Assembly: GCA_036266195.1 (NCBI GenBank) | Contig: DATANP010000609.1 | Coordinates: forward strand, 1 to 21,819 | Direction: 5' to 3' | Origin: DATMER01 sp036266195 | GTDB lineage: Bacteria; Acidobacteriota; Thermoanaerobaculia; Multivoradales; UBA5704 | DNA length: 21,819 nt | Part shown: piece by piece, positions 21,581-21,819 of the stretch | Position numbering within the stretch: position 1 is the first letter of the stretch | Layout of the letters: every line of letters begins with the position of its first letter | The notes under the pieces: model-generated | What the model was told of the DNA's origin: nothing | Databases searched by the model: none | The model's input: only the letters and a program-made list of their open reading frames with translations | Position numbers and translations under genes: made by a program

Positions 21581-21615
21581 TGATTTCTGTAACTACCTAC
21601 GAATTTCGCAGTGAC
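21581..21615 (-). repeat. Right terminal inverted repeat
   Basis: Reads TGATTTCTGTAACTACCTAC on the + strand at its inner end and finishes CGCAGTGAC at 21615. Matches the left repeat at 33 of 35 positions. Confidence 0.9.
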
Positions 21616-21640
21616 AGGCCTCAAACGGCGCCTGGCTCCT

Positions 21641-21646
21641 TATAAT
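21641..21646 (+). promoter_or_regulatory. Consensus -10 box just outside the element
   Basis: TATAAT at 21641-21646 is a perfect -10 hexamer. No good -35 is found at 16-18 bases. It overlaps an imperfect inverted repeat: TCCTTATA (21637-21644) and GCGAGC on one side, GCTCGC (21685-21690) and TATAAGGA (21694-21701) on the other, which could be an operator or RNA stem. Confidence 0.35.
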
Positions 21647-21748
21647 GCGAGCTCGCCCGTTGCCAACGTGCGACGGACCGGCAGGCTCGCTCGTATAAGG
21701 ATCTGTCGGAGCAGTTGCAGTTCCATGGTTCATTGACAATTCGGAGGG

Positions 21749-21819
21749 ATGGCGGCCGCCGAGCCCAAGGACGCCGTCATCCCGTGTCTGGTTCCCGCCG
21801 GCAGGGGAGGCGGCGGGCT
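21749..21819 (+). CDS. Possible 5' end of a gene cut by the window edge
   Basis: An ATG at 21749 opens a frame with no stop to the window end (MAAAEPKDAVIPCLVPAGRG...). GGAGGG directly abuts the ATG, too close for a normal ribosome binding site, and TTGACA lies at 21733-21738. Only 23 codons are visible, with no recognisable domain, so this may be chance. The stretch 21647-21748 shows nothing else beyond the inverted repeat noted above. Confidence 0.15.
   Translation, partial: MAAAEPKDAVIPCLVPAGRGGGG

Larger units (their letters stand above)
21052..21615. mobile_element. MITE-like non-coding element with 35-bp terminal inverted repeats
   Basis: The 564-bp segment is bounded by inverted repeats of 35 bases matching at 33 positions, the classic mark of a transposase-mobilised miniature element. 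No transposase gene fits inside. From left to right it holds the left terminal repeat, a ~114-base stretch with a small hairpin (21140-21147 with 21155-21162, one mismatch), fourteen 20-bp tandem units, an inverted closing unit, ~70 bases without a recognisable motif, and the right terminal repeat. No clear target-site duplication is visible. Weaker inverted similarity continues outside (TTGAG at 21044 and CTCAA at 21620), so the true ends may lie slightly further out. The parent transposon family is not identified. Confidence 0.65.

Overview
The window is GC-rich with strong G/C bias at third codon positions, so several long antisense frames stay open by chance. I see no rRNA, tRNA or other taxonomic marker. 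A giant NRPS, GC-rich mosaic palindromes, AAGGAC/GTCCTT mini-repeats and a PspA/AAA+ operon would suit a GC-rich soil-type bacterium. Acidobacteriota is my best guess from these features; Myxococcota or a related lineage is possible. All supported genes are on the + strand.

Region 1 (1-12509) is the 3' part of a very large non-ribosomal peptide synthetase. It enters inside an adenylation domain and reads A-T / C-A-T / C-A-T / C-A-T / C. It ends on an unpaired condensation domain with a short charged helical tail and no thioesterase or reductase. Pocket residues suggest Val/Ile-like substrates for the second and fourth visible modules; the first and third are not recognised. All four A domains carry 9-nt-periodic AAGGAC/GTCCTT mini-repeats at the same place, the linker just before the YTSGSTG loop.

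Region 2 (12510-16144) starts with a small possible gene preceded by a leaderless-type -10 box. A good sigma70-like promoter follows, then a three-gene operon: a Pro-rich/coiled-coil protein of unknown function, a PspA/IM30 (ESCRT-III superfamily) protein, and an AAA+ ATPase. The ATPase has a degenerate N-terminal AAA-like half and an active C-terminal AAA domain with a Vps4-like Trp pore loop. This looks like a bacterial membrane-remodelling module in which the ATPase would disassemble PspA polymers. That functional link is inference from gene order and motifs.

Region 3 (16145-20857) is a four-gene cluster: two B12-binding-type radical SAM proteins, a two-domain GNAT-like protein and a second GNAT-like/unknown protein. 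The last three junctions are 4-nt overlaps (TTGA, TTGA, GTGA) using rare start codons, which implies translational coupling. GC-rich palindromic mosaic repeats lie before the cluster and at the first junction, where the repeat encodes the C-terminal tail of the first radical SAM protein. The pathway is unknown; neighbourhood with the NRPS is the only hint of a link to secondary metabolism.

Region 4 (20858-21819) has essentially no genes. It contains a perfect 14-bp stem overlapping the last stop codon, a second GC-rich stem, and a 564-bp MITE-like element. That element has 35-bp terminal inverted repeats (33/35 identical) around a tandem array of fourteen 20-bp units, closed by an inverted copy that forms a 16-bp hairpin. 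A consensus -10 box lies just beyond it, and a possible gene start is cut by the window edge.
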